Of a DNA stretch of 8,955 nucleotides, positions 6,313 through 8,955 are shown piece by piece. Both the position numbers and the translations under genes were made by a program. Origin of the DNA: JANYCD01 sp043738385 (GTDB lineage: Bacteria > Pseudomonadota > Gammaproteobacteria > Burkholderiales > Rhodocyclaceae); assembly GCA_043738385.1 (NCBI GenBank), contig JAYUGL010000310.1, positions 1 to 8,955 on the forward strand, written 5' to 3'. The notes under the pieces were generated by a model. It did not search any database. It was given only the letters and a program-made list of their open reading frames with translations, and was not told the origin of the DNA. How positions within the stretch are numbered: the stretch's first letter is position 1; every line of letters starts with the position of its first letter.

Positions 6313-7416
6313 ATGTCCACCCAAGATCCGCAGGAATCGCCCGAGCGCGCGCAGACTGACGATAGCCTGCGCGAGGAACGCGAAAAAGCCGACGTCGCGC
6401 TCGCAGCGATCCAGGGTGCCGTCGAAGACAAAGCTGACGCGGTGGTCGAGCGGGCGCGGGAGAATGCCGACGCGGTCCTTGTGGCGGCCCGCGACAAGGC
6501 CGATGAACAAGCGGACCCGGCGGCTGCCTGCCCCGTCCCGAGCGCCGCCATTGCCGAAGAGCGGGTGGTCGAGGACGAAACCCTAAGCGATGAGCGGGCC
6601 GAGGCCGATGAGCGCGTGCGCCGCGAGCGCGAAGTGATGGCCGGTGTGCTGTCGCGGCACCTGCCGCTTGAGCGAGACGCAACCGATGAGCACCTGCTCA
6701 CCGAACGTGCGTGTTCCGACGATGCGCTTGCAACGCGGGACGATTTCCTTGGCATGGTCTGCCACGACCTGCGCGATCTCCTGAACGGGATTGTCGTAAC
6801 CGCAGCAATGCTCGGCGAAAAGCTTGCAAAACGCGACGACAGCCAGAAGCTGATCGATGAGACCGTGCGCATCCAGCGCTACGGTGCGCGCATGAACCGG
6901 CTTATCGGCGATCTGGTCGATGTCGCCAGCATAGACGCCGGGAAGCTGGACGTCTGCGCGACTCAATGCGATGCGATCTTACTTGTAGGCGAGGCGGTGG
7001 ACGCGCTGCGGACCGCAGCCGAGGAGAAGGGCCTCTCCCTTGTGGTCGAGCAAACGGAGCCTTGCCTGCCGGCGCATTTCGATCACGATCGTATATTGCA
7101 GGTGCTTGCCAATCTGATTGCAAACTCGATCAAGTTCACCCCCAAGGGCGGTAGCATCCACGTACGCTGTGAAAGCAGCGGCGGCGGGCTTTCATTCTGC
7201 GTCAGCGACACCGGCGGGGGCATCGCCGAGAATATGCTGGAAGCCGTTTTCGAGCGGTTTTGGCAGGTCGGCAAGAACGACCGCAGAGGCCTTGGACTCG
7301 GTCTCTACATCTCGCGCCGTATCGTGGAAGCCCACGGCGGGTTGATTTGGGCCGAAAGCAAGGTGGGGGATGGAACGTGGATGTTCTTCACACTCCCCAT
7401 CACCGCGCCCGCCTGA
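6313..7416 (+). CDS. Orphan soluble sensor histidine kinase with hendecad-like N-terminal coiled coil
   Basis: It autophosphorylates on histidine and would pass phosphate to an unseen response regulator. Residues here count from the ATG at 6313 (367 aa). The HisKA segment DDFLGMVCHDLRDLLNG carries His151. The HATPase_c domain shows the N box NLIANSIKFTP (Asn271), G1 DTGGGI (299-304), F box FERFWQ (313-318) and G2 RGLGLGLYISRRIVEAHGG. The first 110 or so residues are charged and helical, with AD dipeptides about every 11 residues (KAD, NAD, KAD) and many DER/RER/EAD words: a coiled-coil input or dimerisation region, with no recognisable PAS, GAF or receiver domain. No signal peptide or membrane helix is seen, so it is cytoplasmic. 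The frame is open back to ATGs at 6214 and 6220, the latter with GGGA 5 bp upstream, but that extension looks non-coding in composition. No response regulator gene is in the window. Confidence 0.9.
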   Translation: MSTQDPQESPERAQTDDSLREEREKADVALAAIQGAVEDKADAVVERARENADAVLVAARDKADEQADPAAACPVPSAAIAEERVVEDETLSDERAEADERVRREREVMAGVLSRHLPLERDATDEHLLTERACSDDALATRDDFLGMVCHDLRDLLNGIVVTAAMLGEKLAKRDDSQKLIDETVRIQRYGARMNRLIGDLVDVASIDAGKLDVCATQCDAILLVGEAVDALRTAAEEKGLSLVVEQTEPCLPAHFDHDRILQVLANLIANSIKFTPKGGSIHVRCESSGGGLSFCVSDTGGGIAENMLEAVFERFWQVGKNDRRGLGLGLYISRRIVEAHGGLIWAESKVGDGTWMFFTLPITAPA

Positions 7417-7536
7417 TTACGTGACGTCGATTTCGGCTAGGTTGAAACGTAACACTGAATGGCTGGAGAGGGCGGGGTGTGGAAGTCCATCCGCCAGGGC
7501 GAGCGGCAGCTTACGCTGGTCTAGGGACTCTGACGG

Positions 7537-7935
7537 GCAGCAACGGGCACGTTTGAGCCGGTCAAATGATGTTAAAGCAGCCGTTCGAGGAAGGCTTTTG
7601 GCCAACGACTGGTAGGAAATCCAGAGCAGACATTTTCGGCGCGGAACGCCACTGGCAGCAATGGCCGATGACCGGGCCGAGCACCTACGGGGCCGAATTG
7701 CCGGTATCAGATGAATGACCTGTCGTTCGAGCAGCTCCATTTTTCGGGGCTGCTACGTCCCTTCCTGGCCGGTAGCAGTCGTTCCTATGAATTTACTTAA
7801 GTGACCGCTTTGGCCGACGAACGGGCCTATGCCTGCCAGGATCGAACGGCAGGTTTCTGATCAGTAACCGGCCGTTCAGTCCAATCTAATTTCGTGGGGC
7901 TGAACGTCTCTTCTGTGCCGGAAGCAGTCTTTGCT
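7537..7935 (+). repeat. Degenerate tandem repeat, unit about 149 bp
   Basis: Landmarks recur at a fixed 149-bp offset. GCAGACATT at 7626 is followed by GCAGTCGTT at 7775 and GCAGTCTTT at 7924. TGGCCGATGACCGGGCC at 7662 recurs as TGGCCGACGAACGGGCC at 7811. GCCGGTAGCAGTCGTTCC at 7768 recurs as GCCGGAAGCAGTCTTTGC at 7917, and GGGGCTG at 7746 recurs at 7896. A more diverged earlier copy begins near 7537 (CAACGGGCACGTTTGA, then CCGTTCGAG at 7581). No unit has a long open frame. The array fills the gap between the kinase stop and the stop of the converging minus-strand gene; the bases between 7417 and 7536 hold nothing recognisable. Confidence 0.7.
7844..7877. repeat. 34-bp near-perfect palindrome inside the 149-bp repeat
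   Basis: The left half GAACGGCAGGTTTCTGA (7844-7860) pairs with the right half TCAGTAACCGGCCGTTC (7861-7877) at 15 of 17 positions with no spacer; the centre is CTGATCAG. The preceding repeat copy keeps a decayed version at 7694-7729 (CGAA...TTCG outer arms and GGT/ACC inner pairs). There is no T tract, so it is not a normal intrinsic terminator, although it could form a stem in RNA 84 bp past the stop of the minus-strand gene. Confidence 0.6.
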
Positions 7936-7960
7936 CATTAGAGACATCTACGCTCTGCAT

Positions 7961-8827
7961 TCATTTGTTAACGCGGCGATCAAGATCAGCTAGCCAGCGA
8001 AGAAAGCTTGCTCCTTGACTTACTGAAAGTACAGCTACGTCATCGGGTAGAACTAATGGCTGTTCGCGGTCGTGACCATGCCTGAACGGATGCACTGCGT
8101 CTACCCATTTGCCAAAACTTGAGAGCAAGCTGTTAATTGTTCTCTTGAGTTGTGCATCTATCTTAAGTTGCTCATCTCCCTCCAAACACTTATCAACGAC
8201 ACGCCGTAGGTCTTTATTTACGAACCCCTCGTCCAGACTTGAACCAGTGCCACAAACAATTTTTGTCATGGACTCCGCTGCTTCGAAAATGTCGCGTGCA
8301 GCACCCTTACCATTCATCGGTATAGCCTCAAGTTGTTTGAATGCCGATTCAGCTGCATGGAGTACAGCGGTATAGCGCGGAGTTGATAGCGTCGCTAGAG
8401 ACGACGCTCGGTTACGGTCAAACTCTTGGTCTATCGCCGGATGAATTCCACATTTGCTGTCAACCCGATAGCTGAGACTCTCTTCAATAAAGGTTCTCTC
8501 AATAAAACGTCTCCAGTCTTCGCTGTTTTTTCGGTAGGTATTTAGGCATTTCCAAATAATAGTTAAAGCAGCGAAAACATCATAAATAGAGGATTCTTCA
8601 AAAAACTTATTGAACTCTTTTGCCCAATGAGTTTGCGAAAAGCGGTGCCCGGTTTCGATTTCGATCTGACTGCCAACCATATGCACGAATTCGCTGTCGA
8701 ATTCGAAGTGTGTCCGTTCGAAGTACGCACTGAGACGTCTGCGAAAGCGATCACTGTCACTTGTCGGAGCGCCAAGTTTGACGTAAAGCCTTGCGTAAAA
8801 CTCTCCCTCAGGAATATTCTCGGCCAT
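7961..8827 (-). CDS. Hypothetical 288-aa protein, tentatively abortive-infection-like
   Basis: I cannot assign a family with certainty. The protein is soluble, mostly helical and lacks signal and membrane segments. The N-terminal half (about 1-115) is charged and aromatic, with RFSQTH at 62-67 fitting a loose R-x4-H pattern. A short linker SYRVDSKCGIHP (119-130) leads to a helical C-terminal half with ARDIFEAAESMTKIV (177-191), HPFRHGHDREQP (246-257) and a final LPDDVAVLSVSQGASFLRWL. An N-terminal domain, a YR-x-D hinge and a C-terminal helical domain with a late His/Arg-Gly-His motif is the layout of AbiJ/Abi-C-like phage-defence proteins; that is a resemblance by eye. The ATG at 8827 is the only start near the in-frame TAA four codons upstream. 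It overlaps the previous frame by 20 bp, suggesting translational coupling. The gene is clearly A+T-richer than the kinase region, suggesting separate acquisition. Confidence 0.75.
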   Translation of the reverse strand: MAENIPEGEFYARLYVKLGAPTSDSDRFRRRLSAYFERTHFEFDSEFVHMVGSQIEIETGHRFSQTHWAKEFNKFFEESSIYDVFAALTIIWKCLNTYRKNSEDWRRFIERTFIEESLSYRVDSKCGIHPAIDQEFDRNRASSLATLSTPRYTAVLHAAESAFKQLEAIPMNGKGAARDIFEAAESMTKIVCGTGSSLDEGFVNKDLRRVVDKCLEGDEQLKIDAQLKRTINSLLSSFGKWVDAVHPFRHGHDREQPLVLPDDVAVLSVSQGASFLRWLADLDRRVNK

Positions 8828-8955
8828 TTGCTTTTTTTATTTGGAACGTTATCGAGTCCCCGTCCAAGTAACATACATGGTCGCCCCTGTTTGCCAAGCC
8901 TTCAATTGATGACGGTAAGAAGGTAAAGATTGCAGCCATACATCCGGACTTTCGG
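8808..8955 (-). CDS. C-terminal end of an unrecognised gene upstream of the 288-aa gene (partial)
   Basis: On the minus strand one frame is open from the right edge (first full codon at 8954) to a TGA at 8810-8808, giving 48 residues that contain MAAIFTFLPSSIEGLANR and end GDSITFQIKKANGREYS. The composition is protein-like, while the other two minus frames contain stops. Its stop overlaps the first 20 bases of the 288-aa gene, as in tightly coupled operons. It may be the end of a longer gene outside the window or, less likely, a 43-residue protein starting at the ATG 8939-8937. I do not recognise it and no function is proposed. Confidence 0.45.
   Translation of the reverse strand, partial: RKSGCMAAIFTFLPSSIEGLANRGDHVCYLDGDSITFQIKKANGREYS

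Noticed and set aside
6198..6872. Minus-strand Ser/Arg-rich frame opposite the kinase
   Set aside because: Ser/Arg/Ala-rich low-complexity product typical of the complement of an Asp/Glu/Ala-rich coiled coil.
7844..7877. Intrinsic terminator for the minus-strand gene
   Set aside because: The stem is long, but neither strand has a run of T after it and the two mismatches break the arm.
8870..8897. Minus-strand promoter-like pair TTGGCA (8897-8892) and TATGTT (8875-8870), 16-bp spacing, before the 288-aa gene
   Set aside because: It lies inside the probable upstream coding frame and the -10 box matches at only four of six positions; kept as a note only.
3849..8955. Second copy of the tRNA-Ser tail (attR) or CRISPR array
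   Set aside because: No repeat of the CGCCTCCGCCA end was found on either strand, and no regularly spaced identical repeats with unique spacers are present.

Overview
The window looks like a betaproteobacterial chromosome carrying the left end of an integrated element at a tRNA gene. The evidence is a full-type SMC protein, a short (unimodular) QueF, moderately high G+C housekeeping genes and a tRNA-Ser with an encoded CCA end. The exact genus cannot be read from the sequence.

Conserved part (1-3848). The minus strand carries smc, cut by the left edge of the window just after its ABC signature motif. A roughly 100-bp divergent spacer separates it from queF on the plus strand, the enzyme that makes preQ1 for queuosine tRNA modification. 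A tRNA-Ser(UGA) follows queF.

Integration module (3849-5499). Right after the tRNA comes a leader of about 170 bp packed with short repeats: GTCC boxes spaced 10 bp apart, CGTGGTA boxes and two inverted repeats. It is followed by a P4-type tyrosine integrase with all catalytic residues and a small two-helix membrane protein, probably co-transcribed. The arrangement fits an element integrated into the 3' end of the tRNA-Ser gene. The matching right attachment site is not in the window.

Accessory part (5500-8955). This is a patchwork: a gene-poor stretch with degenerate inverted repeats; the decayed C-terminus of a tripartite-tricarboxylate-transporter (Bug-type) binding protein; an orphan soluble histidine kinase with a charged, hendecad-like N-terminal coiled coil; a degenerate tandem repeat of about 149 bp containing a 34-bp near-perfect palindrome; and a minus-strand, A+T-richer gene pair that overlaps by 20 bp and runs off the right edge. 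The 288-aa member of that pair has an overall shape like abortive-infection (AbiJ/Abi-C-like) proteins and is the best candidate for a poorly described defence-type function, but this is inference only.
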